Source: Teratosphaeria epicoccoides (taxonomy: Eukaryota > Ascomycota > Dothideomycetes > Mycosphaerellales > Teratosphaeriaceae). Taken from it: a DNA stretch of 64,000 bases. The DNA is taken from assembly GCA_021401465.1 (NCBI GenBank), contig JADDMT010000030.1, positions 186,001-250,000 on the forward strand, written 5' to 3'. Both the position numbers and the translations under genes were made by a program. Positions 34,640-46,332 of this stretch are shown one piece after another. Numbering within the stretch: the first letter of the stretch is position 1; the number at the start of each line of letters is the position of its first letter. Under the pieces are notes generated by a model. It ran no database searches. It was not told the origin of the DNA and was given only the letters and a program-made list of their open reading frames with translations.

Positions 34640-34744
34640 AAGATTGAGGGCAAGATCTGCCTTCGTGCCTGCGACGTATTGGAGTATTTTCCTGAATGCG
34701 TTCACGTGTTTCGTCGTCGGGTCGGCGCAGTATCGACTCGCCAT
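34640..34744 (-). pseudogene. Short Copia fragment (region between reverse transcriptase and RNase H)
   Basis: The minus strand reads MASRYCADPTTKHVNAFRKI then LQYVAGTKADLALNLG. This matches the conserved Copia pattern of an S-R-Y-x-x-P, a W/N-A-x-K-x-I-L-x-Y-L-x-GT and a D-L-x-L. The frame then loses similarity, probably by frameshift, although shadows continue toward 34,090. Unlike the outer blocks this piece has few TAG changes. Confidence 0.5.
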
Positions 34745-36003
34745 TCATACTGCGAATGCACGACCCGGTCTTGCGCGGCCTCTCTCACTGTAACGAGTAG
34801 CCTGAAACTGTCGCTAGGCAGGCTCGCTGCACATCTATGAATGAGCATCAATCACATTCACTTAGCATGCAAGATCGTTGTTTAGTTAGTCACTAAGTCG
34901 CGAGGATCTGTTGCATGTGAACATAGTTCAGACGCATGCAGTCGCGACATCGACGGTGACGCATGAGCACCGTTAGCAACTTGAATCGTGATGCGGCATG
35001 ATCTGAACTTGCATTCACATGTGCATCATCAAAGTACAGGCAGGCCGTCTATCATTCGGGCATGCGAGCTTGCATCAACCCCCGCCAATTTGTGACGTGT
35101 TTCTCGCACACATGTTGTACTCTCTTCACTGTATCGCACTTCTATTAGCCGTGCCAGGAGATCGTTGTTACAGGAAAGGTCAGATAGCTCGCACCTGAGC
35201 ATAAAGCAAGTCCGTAGCCAAGAGGCGGAATTCCTAATGCTGATTGCCTGCAGCATTCCCCTAGAGCAGACGCCTACAAATAAAGTCTTCCACGACGGTG
35301 CCTCTGACGTGGCGGTCGTCAATCCAGGTCTGCCGGGATGAGATCCCATGTTTGAACTTTACGGGAGTTATGGTGCGGATGGCGCGAATCTGGTTGAGAA
35401 AGAGTGAGGCAGGTCACCAAAGATCTTAGGCCACGGCTGATAGTATAGTCGAGGTTGAGAGAGTGACTAAGGACTAGGAGGTGCTCGATGAGGCTTTGGT
35501 TGAGTCGTAGACGCAGGCGAGGAGGGCTAGGCCTGTGAAAGGGAAGCGGTACCTCAATGGCTGGCAGACTCCAGCCGAAGAGCGGCCACGTAGGAAAGGG
35601 TGGAACCTGCAGCTGCGGCCGATGTAGGTGTCTAGTTGTTGTCAGTGCAGCAGGCGTCGTATGAAGCGTGCCTCTGGCAACGAAGGCAGATCGAGCCGTT
35701 GATGAGTGCCCTCTTCTTAGCAGCTAGAAGGCGAGGTCCATGATCGTTGGAGGAGTAAGCAATTAAGACATGAGGCCGGAGTAAGCTACCTCTCTACATG
35801 CTTGATCATTGTAACGGCCAACAAATTAGCAAGCTTCGGCTTGAAGCTCGACTATTACTTGTACTGTGCTTAGTGACAGGAGCTTAAATTCAGCGTGCTA
35901 GCAGCGGAAACGCGGCGTCAGGAGTGTCTGGCAGGTACCTTCCCCAAGTCTGTTCATGATGTAGTGCCTCTGCATGATACTCTTGAATAAGGCCTCAAAA
36001 CGT
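34745..36003. other. No supported gene
   Basis: There is only one reading frame above 100 codons (minus, 35,029-35,349) and it has no recognisable feature. Nothing else is seen. Confidence 0.35.
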
Positions 36004-36348
36004 TCAACGCATCAGCAGTGGCATCGTCCAGTCCTTCCTCATTGAAACTGTTTGGCCACTTTCATCCAGAGGTCTCATGCGGCCCATGCTTTCGGTCTCG
36101 TCGGTGCTATTGCCTGTTTCTTGGGTTGGCACTGCGAATTGCGACCGTCTGACACTTCCCGCTATCTCCCTCGCTGTCTCGCCGTCTCGAAGTCGCATTC
36201 CGAGGAAAGTGACTGTATACAAGGTGCCGTTCCAAAATATCTCGGAACCAACAAGAAAAGCTCCGTTCTCTAGCATGGAGTCCTGTGCTATGCTCCAGAC
36301 TTCTCCCTGGGTCGTACATATGCTGTAATAGACGAAAGTTGATTGCAA
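36004..36348 (-). CDS. Small hypothetical ORF
   Basis: This 114-codon frame (MQSTFVYYSICTTQGEVWSI...) reads NGTLYTVTFLGMRLRDGETA and has no domain that I recognise. Two other frames over the same bases are also open, so the choice of frame is uncertain. It may be the remnant of a larger gene. Confidence 0.2.
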   Translation of the reverse strand: MQSTFVYYSICTTQGEVWSIAQDSMLENGAFLVGSEIFWNGTLYTVTFLGMRLRDGETAREIAGSVRRSQFAVPTQETGNSTDETESMGRMRPLDESGQTVSMRKDWTMPLLMR

Positions 36349-37999
36349 ACGACCGCATCATTTCGAGAGAGAGCAAGCAGATGCCCTCCAATCGACGGGA
36401 ATCCCAGATTGGGCGAAGTCACCGTTGCCAATCAGTGGGATGGCTGGGTGTCATGCAGGGATGAGTCTGCGGATGGTGTCAACTTCGGGGTCGCTGACAT
36501 GGCCTATCACTTTAGCATCAGGGTTGTTGCTTCTGATAGCCGCGTCCTGGTCCGAGCTGCCTCGATTGGATTGATTATTTCTTCGATATCTGGTATATCC
36601 CATTTTCATGCACCGTACTGGGATGATCTAGTTTGTGCTGTCAGTGCTGACCCATGGTGAACTCGAGCTCGGCGCCTAGAATCAGGATCATGGGGCCGAG
36701 GCGTTGGCACCGGCGACGCCGATGCGCATAGTAGCAGCTTGTGCGAGCGTGTCGCTACCACAAGCTCATGATCGAATATGCATACAAGATAGCTCTCCGG
36801 TGCTAAATGCTCTGCGTGCTAGATGCTGTGTATCACAAGGAACCGTGAGCATTGTACTCGGGACATACAAGACAAGTCGTTGAATCGTCGAAGCGTCTGC
36901 GCCTTGGTTCGACATCGTCGCTAGTCGGCCAGTCGGAGGGTGACTGCTGAGATGAAAAGCCGTGTTGCTGAGGTAGTCGTCGGTTCGATTCGGCCCGTCA
37001 GCTTTGGCCTCTCGGTGAGGTCATCTTTGTCGCTATCCGCAGGAGCCACAAGCATCTCGTATCCTGCCCTGCGGCCATTTCGTTCACTGACGCCATCGAC
37101 CTTCTGATCGCGCTTTTTGTCATTTTTTGACAGGTTCGTAAAGCGGTCGAGCTCGGCCTTGTCGGTGGTGCACCTCTGCGTCAAGCGGACGTTCCACAGT
37201 GCTGGCGCGACATATCTTCATTCTGGAGGTCTGGACCATGCGCTCTCCGATCTTTTCGAGGGTGTGATGCTAGAGCACCTCGGCTGTTTATTGCGCTTTC
37301 GTCCGAGGAGTTTTGATTGCGAAAAGGGACCGCCCGGCAACTTCTATAATGGCATGAGAAGACCTGTATCGCACGACTGCCTCCCACGCTCTGAACGAGT
37401 CGAATGGCTTCTAACTCAAGCTCTGCACCGGTTCTGAAAGCCAAGGCACGTGTGTGGATGTGCTCGCAGCCTGTGCGATTGTTGCTTCGGGATCTTGACT
37501 TCTGGGAAATTTCTTGAAGCAGACGCCTGTGGGCCATCTCTTGCGATGAACTCACTTGGGATTCTTTCCGCCGTAAGCGTCACCGTCCATACATTCCAAA
37601 CATCATCTACAACGTGATTAGCCGTCTGCTCATTATCGAGTCAAAATCAAGCAGTACGAACCTCGTCCTGGCTCCCAAATCAGGTATCGCTTAGCTTGAC
37701 CTCTACACGCTGCGTCTACTTACTAAAGACGGCCTTGCTACCGCTCAACATGCCGGGATCCTCCAAATCCGTCATATATGCGTGCCTGAGAGTATGGCCA
37801 ATACCTAATGAAGTCGAGAGAGCAAGGCCATTGACGCCGGCGTCCTGGTCTGCGCTGGCGTCGATGTACTCGCCGGCTTCTTCGTAGTGTGAAGGAGGTA
37901 GGGTCATCCTGCTACTGCTAGACCGAGACTTAGCACTGCTTTCGTGTGCCTGCGCGCATCTTCGGTTAAGGCTAACAGGTCGAGCCGCTCTTTTCTAGA
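36349..37999. other. No supported gene
   Basis: Several frames of 60-125 codons overlap on both strands (for example 36,921-37,184 and 37,181-37,555, minus). None has a motif or a splice structure that I could support. Confidence 0.35.
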
Positions 38000-38194
38000 C
38001 ATTAACAGCACCCTGAAATCTTGGTAATAACTAATCCGCCAAGGGCGACATGTGACCTGCCGCAGTCACCACGATCTGTAGCCGGGTATCGACGAGTCCA
38101 GCACAAAAACCTGCAGTCGTGGGGGTGCCGTGAGATGGAGATCCAGCAATTCCAGCCCCCTCGGACATTCCGCAAAATGGTATCCCTGCTTGCT

Positions 38195-38440
38195 AAATTT
38201 TGGAGGCGTTCGCGATGGTCTGCCAGCTCTCGATGTTCTTGCCAAGCTGGACTTCCTGCTGTTGCTCGTTGATGAGCATGTTTAGCTCTTGTTCGTTGGC
38301 GCAACTTGCCCAGCTGAAGATCCCTCTCCCTCTCCGAACCCTGCGACATCTCTACCGACTCGTTGTTCTTTGCCTGCAGTGCCGCACTTGCCGCGCCTCT
38401 GAAGCTCCAGCTCTTGATCCACCTGTGGCGCCGCGCCACC
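38195..38440 (-). pseudogene. Coiled-coil protein fragment with a frame change
   Basis: One minus-strand frame gives LQAKNNESVEMSQGSERERD then LQLGKLRQ. A second frame takes over with ANEQELNMLINEQQQEVQLG and KNIESWQTIANASKI before a TAG. The composition (Glu, Gln, Lys, Leu) is that of a helical coiled coil. The switch of frame suggests either a lost base or a short intron. The family is unknown. Confidence 0.3.
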
Positions 38441-39729
38441 CGGCTGTTGCAGCGCTCGCAGCTCTCTTATGCTCAAACACCCTTCCGCCTGCTCAGTCTA
38501 GCGTCTCGTCGCCGTGGCCAGGTTGTACTAGTCCCGGTACCGCTTCGTACGGGACTCGATTCAAGTGGTCAGCGGACGCAGCATTCGCAGAAGGTGGTGT
38601 AGAGGGTTTCGAGATCTGGAGTCGACATATGGCAAGGGGAGATTGAGGAAGGTTTGCTGTGAGGCTTGTTAGCATTCAAATGGACAAGTTGCTACGTATG
38701 TGCGTGGACTAGCCAGCCATCCGCTCAGCATGCATTCTCAGCCTCGGCGCTTCTAGGATGGAGCGGGTAGAGATCGCTAGTGAATTGGAGACCGCGGGAG
38801 CTGTGGTCTATTGCTGCGACATAGTCTGGCTCTAGTCGGATACTGTGGGTAGTGATGATCGCGACGGCGCAAACCGCCGATAGATGGTCCATCCGACATA
38901 ATTATAAAGAATACGCGGTTCGCATGCCTGTGCGCGCAATGCGATGAATAACAGGAGAGCTGCGTTGCTAGGTCGGCGGACCGTGTTGACAATGCGTGCA
39001 TAACGCTCGTGTGACTGCAGGTTAGTCGCCGAGTCACGAGGTGTACAGCCCGCGAATAGGGAGTTAGTATGTCGCAGGAGCGAGAGGCAGGTGTTAGACA
39101 CGGAGTTGACCGAGGATGGGACAGGCGCACGAGTGCAAGGAGAATATGCTAAAGCGTGGTCACTGTGTCGGCGAGTCTTAGCATTAGTATGCCTGCCGGC
39201 TAGGTCGACGGCATCGGGGAGGGTGGGGCCCATTGCTGGAGGACGGAAAGCGCCAATGGAATGGCTGTGGGCGAGAGGATGGCGGTGGCGGTGTATCTCC
39301 TCGAAGTTCTGACGCGAGGCGCTACAGTTGTGCCAGAAACAGGAATGAGGCTCGATGTCATGGTGAAGATTCAGTCTTTCCATCATTCAAGGTCATGTGA
39401 AGAAAGGCAGCGGATTGATACGGCGTTTTCTCGGCTGTGATGTTAGAGGACCTCGGGAGGCATGAATGACGGGCTCGCCGCCGCCGGATGCCGTGCTCGG
39501 AGTCCAAGATCATGATGTGATGTGCAGCAGGCTGGCGGGAAGACGACCATCTGCTGTTGCGGCGAAGGCAAGGTTTCCACGCGGCACAGCAGAACATCCA
39601 CTCTGCTGGAGTAACTAGTTCCAGAAAATCCGCTCCATACATCCATTCCCATGAAGTGGTATTCGAGCTGGACTTGACTCCGCCATCTCCATATTGCCAG
39701 TCACGCTCTGTACTCACCAGATCGAGTCG
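38441..39729. other. No supported gene
   Basis: The longest frame (38,832-39,386, minus, 184 codons) is rich in His, Ser and Arg with no domain, and other frames over it are also open. Nothing else is recognised. Confidence 0.3.
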
Positions 39730-40142
39730 AAACGCGCACGCATGCTCAAGGCCCGTCCCTACTTCCCCCAGGACTTCTTCCAAGAGACCCATTCCATGCC
39801 ACCCTTCACTTCTCCCCAGCGTCTCCCAAACCCGATCTTCTCATCCAGCGCCTCCGCCCCGTCATTACACACCGCCCTATTAGCATCCGCCTCTAGCTGC
39901 TTCCTACGCACGCATGGAATCGGACCCAGCGCTGGGGCCGAGGGGCTGCTGATGCACAGAGACGGGAGAGCGCTCAAGGCCGATGAGAGTGCCTTGGGTT
40001 GCAAAGGGTATGAGGGCGCCGGTGAGGAGGGCAGAGCGGACATAGTGAGGTATGGAGGTAAGGCATAGATTGTTTTGTAATTCGGGTTAGAGGGACAGTC
40101 TTGTATCACGGGGTTGAAATTGAGTTCGGAGTGCGACTTCAA
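39730..40142 (-). pseudogene. Possible hypothetical gene exon with an in-frame TAG
   Basis: The minus frame from ATG at 40,142 runs through QPKALSSALSALPSL, CVRRKQLEADANRAVCNDGA and MEWVSWKKSWGK to a TAG, then GRALSMRARFDSI up to a GTGAGT donor at about 39,730. TAG may replace CAG or TGG. The conserved-looking basic and aromatic part hints at a real gene. No acceptor or second exon was identified with confidence. Confidence 0.3.
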
Positions 40143-40662
40143 CTTATTCGCCCGTGGCCATACCGATGGACGCTTCTGCGTGCCTTCTTCTTTTGATCAT
40201 GAGGCTTCCATCATTCCTGCTCGCGGGAAATGCATGTATATCCTGGATCCTGCAATGCGCATTCAGGTGCTTGATGCTGCACGACGATAGTAGAGGCACC
40301 TTGACGGTTCGGGGATTACGGGGTGTTAGGCGCAGGTTTACTCAAGCTGGAAGTGTACAGTTGCGGAGTCCAAGGCAAGTCATGTTATTATTCCTTTTTG
40401 CACGTTGGGTTCAGATGTGTGTATATCTGTTCGTGGTACTCCATATGGTCCACACTACATACTCTCAGCCAGACTGCGCACCAGGCTGCTCGGTCTCGTC
40501 CCCCATCGAATCCAGCTTCAGTATACATGTACTCACGCGGTCGAACCACGGGACCCTGCCTGCATCGGCGTTGTGCACCACCTCCTCGGCTTCAATGGCG
40601 CTCGTGTGTGCGACACCGTGCGGTTGAAGCCAGAAGCAGGCGGACTCTCGCCTTGCTCCGGC

Positions 40663-41976
40663 TCACGATTCACCCTCAAACCCAGCGGCACAAGCCTCCA
40701 TGCGCGTCACCATCCCTCCCAACCGCTCCTCCAGCATCCTGCACCTCGCTCTCGCACAAGACTCCTCCTTGTCGTCGCAACCATGTATCTCCTTCCGGAC
40801 CCCACGCCCAAATGGCCACAACCACCCATACTTCTTCCCAGAATCCGGGACTGAACCAGTACAAGGAGCGGGTCCCAGGAACCCTCTCTTCCCTATCCAC
40901 GCCTCGAAGATGAGCAGACGGGTGCGCGCCGTGTCGAGCAGATCCACAGCGATCATGTACTCCTGCACTTTGACTCTATTCTCTCCGTCATTCTCCGCCT
41001 CTTTCACTCCCAACAAGACGTACAAGACGGCGGGACCGGAGTGTAGGCATCGGCGGAATGCGCTGAGCGCTCCAAAGCCGGCAGCGAGGATGGCGCTTTC
41101 AATGGGCGTGAGGACAGAGGGATCGGGAAGGTCGACGAGGGCGCAGTTTGCTTCGTTTGCGTGCGCAGTGACTGAAGTGTTGTGGTTATGACCATGAGAG
41201 CCGTTGGTGGTATTCATCGGATCGAGGGCTAGGATTAGGTCGAGTGAGCGGAGAAACAGGCTCCAATCGGCGGTTCCGATGGCAGAAGTGAGGGCCACAC
41301 AGGAAGGGTGGGTTTGGTGGTGGGTTTGCCATGGGTCTGGGGTGCTCTGATCTGCGTCGAGATATGGACTGTTGGTGACGATAGGGTCAGGAAACGAGGG
41401 CTGGCTTGTACCGCCATAATGCCCTTCCGGGCCAATCCAATTGTCACCAGGTCCAGCTCCTTGACCACGCCCTCTTGTGGTCCTAACGGACCAGATCATA
41501 ATCGCGAAGATGCCCGCCACGACGAACCACCCAACACACTGACCTGCCATCCGTATATACCATGCTCTTCTCTCTTCCCAGGCCTTCAGAAACGCCATTT
41601 CGGCACTAACGATCCCATTGATCTCTCTCGCCTGGCCCAAAAGCTCTACGTCCTTCTCCGTCAGCCTGCTAAAAGCCGCGAGCTCGTCCTCTTCGAAGCG
41701 GTACACATATGTGAGAGCCTGGCTGGCATCGCGAGAGTCGATCTCAAGCACGGAGGGGCTGATTTGGACAGTCGAGGTTGCGAAGATTGTGTCGTAGTCT
41801 ATCGTTGATGGATCAGTGGTGCCAGGAGCATAGGAAGGGTAGGTTGTTGTGAGGCGCTAGAGAATGCGGGAGAGGTTATCGCGGCAGAGGAGGAGTTTGG
41901 CGGGTGCTGGGTTGTTGGGAGAGAGTAGGAGCGGTGGAAGCAGCAGCGATGGCCTGGATCGCTTCGTGGAGGACAT
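40663..41976 (-). pseudogene. Predicted single-pass membrane protein, one in-frame TAG
   Basis: From ATG at 41,976 (MSSTKRSRPSLLL) to the stop at 40,663 is one frame of 437 codons, broken only by TAG at 41,857-41,859 (NLSRIL, stop, RLTTTYPSYAPG). A single G-to-A on the plus strand, equal to CAG to TAG, explains it. After the stop the frame continues with TIDYDTIFATSTVQI and then LEIDSRDASQALTYVY (an internal ATG at 41,751 could give 362 residues). A membrane helix lies at about residues 142-163 (CVGWFVVAGIFAIMIWSV), followed by a Pro/Ser/His-rich part and a helical C-terminus with GPAVLYVLLGVKEAEN. It is divergent from the gene at 42,711. No family is recognised. It is either a recent pseudogene or starts at 41,751. 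Confidence 0.6.
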
Positions 41977-42710
41977 CGTTTTGGTAGTAAGGTGAGGGAG
42001 GCGTGAGGTGCGAGGGCGGCGGATTGTGGGAAACATGCTGCCTACTGGAGGATGGGTCAGTCGGGCGCGTTCGTCTGTATGGACGCGTTTGGTTGTGCTA
42101 ATAGCTTCGGGAGCTGCAGATCAGTTGCTAGGAGACGGTGAGCCCGTCTCTTTTGGCCATGAGGTATGCTCTAGCATCGTCGCACACTCATCGACGGAAC
42201 ACCATGTCCAACTAAGCATGGCACGAGCCAGCGAGGAAACATGGAAAGCGGCGACTCGAGGCTGTACGCAAATGATGTTGCCGATGGCGGCACGAGATCA
42301 GAAGTCTGATCAACGCTGAGGACCTGATGGGGTTCTGATCAAGATATCATCCATAGTGATGATTGTAGGCGGAGATACTTGTTGCGAACTGTCGCGCGCC
42401 CTCCCAGTGCTGCGGCGCCGTGCGCGCGTGTTTCAGGCTCGCATTGGTGCATAGCCCGAAACGGGAATGGTATTTTGGCCATCTGATGGTGCAAACAACG
42501 CCTCGTCAACAACCAGTGTTTACTCTCGAAACCCGTACTTCCTGCCTCGGAGAGACCCAGAATTTTTGGCATTTGGGTTTCTTTCATTCCATGTAGACAA
42601 CAGAAGAACGAATGTTCCTAGTAGGCTTAACTCTGTGTCTCTCACATCAACACTTGTGCAATACATCCGTCGTCTCTCGGTTCATTCTGACCTATTGCGA
42701 CCCAGCATCG

Positions 42711-43886
42711 ATGGATCCGGAAGTTGGTCCTAGTGTCTCGAACCAGGACGCAGAGTCTAGCACCAAAGGCTAAGCGTCCAGCACCCGAAACGAAAAGGCC
42801 AGTGCCCAATATGAAGAGACCAGTACCCATAACGCAGAGTCTAGTGTCCAACACTCGGCGCCCAATACATCCCTAAATCAACCCAAAGGTCATCGCCGGC
42901 GGACAGCTTCTCCTGATGTTGTACCTTTCGCTGCGAACTGCGTTGGGAATGAGACTCCGTTATCTGTTCACGCTCAGTTATCGAGTCAAAACTTCCCCAG
43001 GGAGGCAGAGCAACACGAGCTGCAAGATAGTGCCAGCACCAGCCCGGAGGACGTGCAAGGTGAAATTCCTGAAAGTCTAGACGTTGATCTTGCTCCAGCC
43101 AAGCGCATGAGCGGATGTCCGACCCACTCTATCACCGCCGCGTCCGGACAGAATGGTTCACCGGGCGTTGAGGAACCACAGGTGAGCGCCGCGGAAGATA
43201 ATTTTGATGGCGAAGGTGAACCACAGTCGAGCACCTTTAGTTCAGATGACGAGGCCCAACCTGTCAACATCCCGAATATATCTCCCACTACCCAAGACGC
43301 CATCCGCACAGCCGTTTTCACGTTCATGACCCGCGACGACGGAATACACCTCTCTTATATCGGCTCACCTATCGACCCCAACGGGCTCCGTAGCCTAGAC
43401 ATCCTGTCCGCCGGAGACGTCATCAGATGCCTCTACTAGGCCTGGAGCAGCGCCGTCAGCGCCGCAGAATTGCTAGAGCTCTTCGCGACGCAGGGTATAC
43501 GGTTCTCTAGCGCCTTCGAGAGAATCTTGAACAGTGTAGTAGCTAGGCGGGATGGTGTGAGGGCCGTGAAGTCGAATCTTCGAGCGCGGTCGAAGCATGC
43601 AGTTGTGAGGAGGGGGAGGCACACGGCGCTTGTGTTAGTAGCGCCCACGGAGGAGGAGGGGGAGGAGGAGGAGGAGGAGGAGGAGGAATCGGGATTGCCT
43701 GCACGGATGTGGAGTCGCGTGTGCGAGGTGTTAGCCATCGTCCTGGGTGTCATCTGGCCGTGGCTGTTAGTAGCTTTCCTTAATGACCCGATCATGGGCA
43801 TAGACGTCAGGGCTTCACTCCTATCCACGTCACGCGGTAGGCGAAATGGAACTACCGGCACCGACATCCATACCTACAAGCTGTAG
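42711..43886 (+). pseudogene. Predicted C-terminal-anchored protein with TAA and TAG nonsense codons
   Basis: ATG at 42,711 (MDPEVGPSVSNQDAESSTKG) opens a 391-codon frame that is continuous to 43,886 apart from TAA at 42,771 and TAG at 43,437. Both can come from one C-to-T change in CAA or CAG. The product is Ser/Glu/Gln-rich, then has SPTTQDAIRTAVFTFMTRDD and IDPNGLRSLDILSAGD. After the TAG it reads AWSSAVSAAELLELFATQGI and ERILNSVVARRDGVRAVKSN, then a run of Glu from a GGA-GGA repeat near 43,650-43,687, and ends with a hydrophobic anchor (VLAIVLGVIWPWLLVAFL). Similar reading quality on both sides of each stop argues for recent inactivation. The function is unknown. Confidence 0.6.
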
Positions 43887-43978
43887 TACACAATGCCCTA
43901 GCATACCTTCCGTCCTCGTACTCCAAACCTTTTCCCTGAAGCCTCAAATCGCCTAGTCCCTATTCCCATCCTGAAATC

Positions 43979-44383
43979 TCACTCCCTGCCCCTTCCCCCC
44001 TCTGTGCCCATCAACCTCAGCAGCCCCGCCATTAACCGCTAATAACACACCGTCAACCCCGGCGCATCATACGCCCTCAACGCCTGCTCGATTCCCGCCA
44101 CAAGGACCTTCATCTCCTGCAGCAACGTCTCCCTCTACCTCTCCCGATCTTTAGTCTCGCTGCGCGCGTCCTGCTCTTCCAGAGCCGCCGAACACCGGGC
44201 CAGGGTGCGGAGGTGGTGTTCGAGGCGGTCGGCGCTGGCGGCAGCCTGAGCTACGGTTGCGGCGGCCGAGGAAGCTGGCGTGCTCAAGAACGAGCGGGAG
44301 TGAGAGGGTTGGCGGGAGCGAGATGGTTAGCGGGAGCCAGAGGGTTAGCAGGAGTGAGAAGCTTTGCAGGATTCGGACGGCAT
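43979..44383 (-). pseudogene. Small helical protein gene with four in-frame TAA/TAG codons
   Basis: The minus frame from ATG at 44,383 (MPSESCKASHSC) to TGA at 43,979 has 134 codons and four internal stops: TAA, TAA, TAG, TAG. All four can be read as former CAA or CAG. Between them the sequence is clearly protein-like: AQAAASADRLEHHLRTLARC, SAALEEQDARSETKDRER, RETLLQEMKVLVAGIEQALR, AYDAPGLTVCY. An 18-bp unit repeated three times (44,307-44,360) encodes the Ser/Arg/Pro-rich start. The product would be coiled-coil-like. Family unknown. Confidence 0.55.
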
Positions 44384-44956
44384 GATAGTCCGTTTCGACA
44401 GTGTTCCTAGAGTTTGTTTTGAGGTGGGAGATAATGAAAAGAAGCAGCCTGGGTGCTGCTAGTCAGTACGTGCCGTTTTGGGTATGGGAGCTAGCCGACG
44501 ACATACCGGAACCGATGCTCGTTTTCGGTTAGAGGGTGTCGACGAGTGAAGAAAGTGTATGACGTTTCTAACCAATAGTAGGTTGCTAGTCGACGTTGAT
44601 GGCCACGGCCGGCCGCTGGATTTGTGGGATGATAGTAGATAGGAGAGATGCGAAGCCGCGTCATTTGCAAGGCGCGTCGTCTGCAACGTAGCAGGGGGCG
44701 GGGCTAGTTGAGACGAACAAACGGCGGCGTGTCTATTCAACTGTTCGGCGTGGACTCAGTACCCTCTTCGCAGTCGACTCTTCGCAGTCGACTGATTAGC
44801 AAGCATCTGTTTGCAGTCAATTCTTTAACGATCAATTCGTTCATTAATACGCATCTGTTCGCAGTTAACACTCATCATCATCAAGCCATTAGCAAGCATC
44901 TCTTGTCTATCACGTCATCATAGTCGGACGATCCCTAACTACACTTGGCTGTTAAC

Positions 44957-45837
44957 ATGACTTCTGCAGCCTACCTGGAGATCCGCAAGAATATTACTGC
45001 CTCCCTAGCAAGCATGCCTCCGGAGCTTGGCCGCGAGGTATGTCTACCTATTACCCTCTTCCCTTGTCCCTCGCCTGGCAGCTAACGCATTGCTTTATTC
45101 CTGCGTAGCGCTTCGGCACTCGCCAGACTAAGGCCTCCGACCTCATCCGCCGCGGCTAGCAGCACGTGTGGATCATGACGCCTGACGAGCAAGCCCGCCT
45201 CGAGCGAGAACTCGACGCGATGTACCTCGCTAGTCTCCTAGACGCAGCGTAGCTGTCTAGACTGCTGCAGCCGCGTGTACTCGGGGTGTAGAGGGGCCAT
45301 CGCGATTTCGACTAGAGGATAGTAGTCAAGGTGTTAAGGGGGATCGAGCGTCAGTATGGCGTCAAGGCGGCGGGGAAGGATACGGTAGAGGGATTAGTAG
45401 AGGGGGCGCTAGTCTTGATCGATGACGTGCAGGCGACGAAGGAAGAGGGGAGTGATAGCGAGGGGGAGGGGGAGGAAGTCATCAATGCTTCTGATAATAG
45501 AGTAGAAGGAGATGAAGATGAAGATGTTGTTAATGTAGGAAAGGAGGAGGAGGGGAAGGAGGTAGTAGAAGATGATTCTGAGGTAGAAGATGATGTTAAG
45601 GAGGTAGAAGATGATGTTAACGACTTAGTAGAGGTCAAGTACTAGGGCGCGCTCGCGAACCTCCGCGCCGAGCTAGCTGCGCTAAATGTAGTCGGCCTAG
45701 CTAGTAGTAGTAGTAATGGTAGTAATAGGGAAGAGGATAACAGTGATAGTAATGATGAGACGGACACGCAGGAGCTAGTAGATTAGGCGGTAGAGATGAT
45801 TACGAAGTTGCGGAAGGTAACCAAGCAAGTATCATAG
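44957..45837 (+). pseudogene. Acidic helical protein gene, intron kept, six internal TAG codons
   Basis: Exon 1 (44,957-45,037) encodes MTSAAYLEIRKNITASLASM then PPELGRE. A 71-bp intron (45,038-45,108) has GTATGT, a GCTAACG branch site and GCGTAG. Exon 2 continues RFGTRQTKASDLIRRG and MTPDEQARLERELDAMYLAS, then a long Glu/Asp-rich stretch and ALANLRAELAALNVVGLASS. TAG interrupts the frame at 45,157, 45,250, 45,289, 45,313, 45,643 and 45,784, and the final stop at 45,835 is TAG too. There is no TAA or TGA. Gln or Trp fits each site. Frame and intron are otherwise undamaged. Upstream, 44,755-44,920 has repeated TTCGCAGTCRACT and AGCATCT words. The function is unknown. Confidence 0.6.
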
Positions 45838-46332
45838 GGCTAACAGATGACTAATGATAATATACACACTTTTAACTTGACAGAACACGTCACGTGCGAG
45901 GACTATTATTTATTACACATCACGTGCGTAGATCATTGATTTATTGTTCTCCTTGTTTACATCTCTGACATTTGACTAAAGCATGTAGCAGCATAATAGA
46001 CAACATCAAGCCTGCAACGGAAACTGACATTCTACCTGCACGTTAATCATGCTTCGACTATTACCACGCTAGCGACGCGGACCTCTACAAAAGCTACTAC
46101 CTACTTGCTCTCATGCTCTCCCTCCCTGACTAACCCGCTACGCTCCTGCAGGATTTCTTTAACGCCTTCACAGCATGGCCGCTACACTCGCCGCCCTCTT
46201 CTACATAACCTAGACATGCCTTCGATCCTCGTTACCTGCCCTTCCGCTCGCCTTAGTTCCCGACTACTGCTACTCCCGACCCGCTAGCATCGACCTGACG
46301 ACTAGGATCCCTTTAATCCCTAGCGTCATGAT
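45838..46332. other. Intergenic, no supported gene
   Basis: Two similar words (CACGTGCG at about 45,892 and 45,921) lie next to each other. Between about 46,075 and 46,330 the plus strand shows Leu/Pro-rich frames in alternating phases, possibly the decayed 5' part of the next gene. Confidence 0.3.

Noticed and set aside
36960..37000. Possible tRNA T-arm (GGTTCGATTCG)
   Set aside because: No acceptor stem, D-arm or anticodon arm can be formed around it.
45351..45645. Minus-strand Ser/Thr-rich ORF of 95 codons
   Set aside because: It is the antisense shadow of the Glu/Asp-rich exon of the plus-strand gene, which has the splice signals.
44957..45837. TAG as a reassigned sense codon (stop-codon recoding)
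   Set aside because: TAG occurs at both Trp and Gln sites, TAA also appears at Gln sites in neighbouring genes, the JmjC gene itself ends in TAG, and transposon copies show the same change paired with other C-to-T transitions. Mutation explains all of it.
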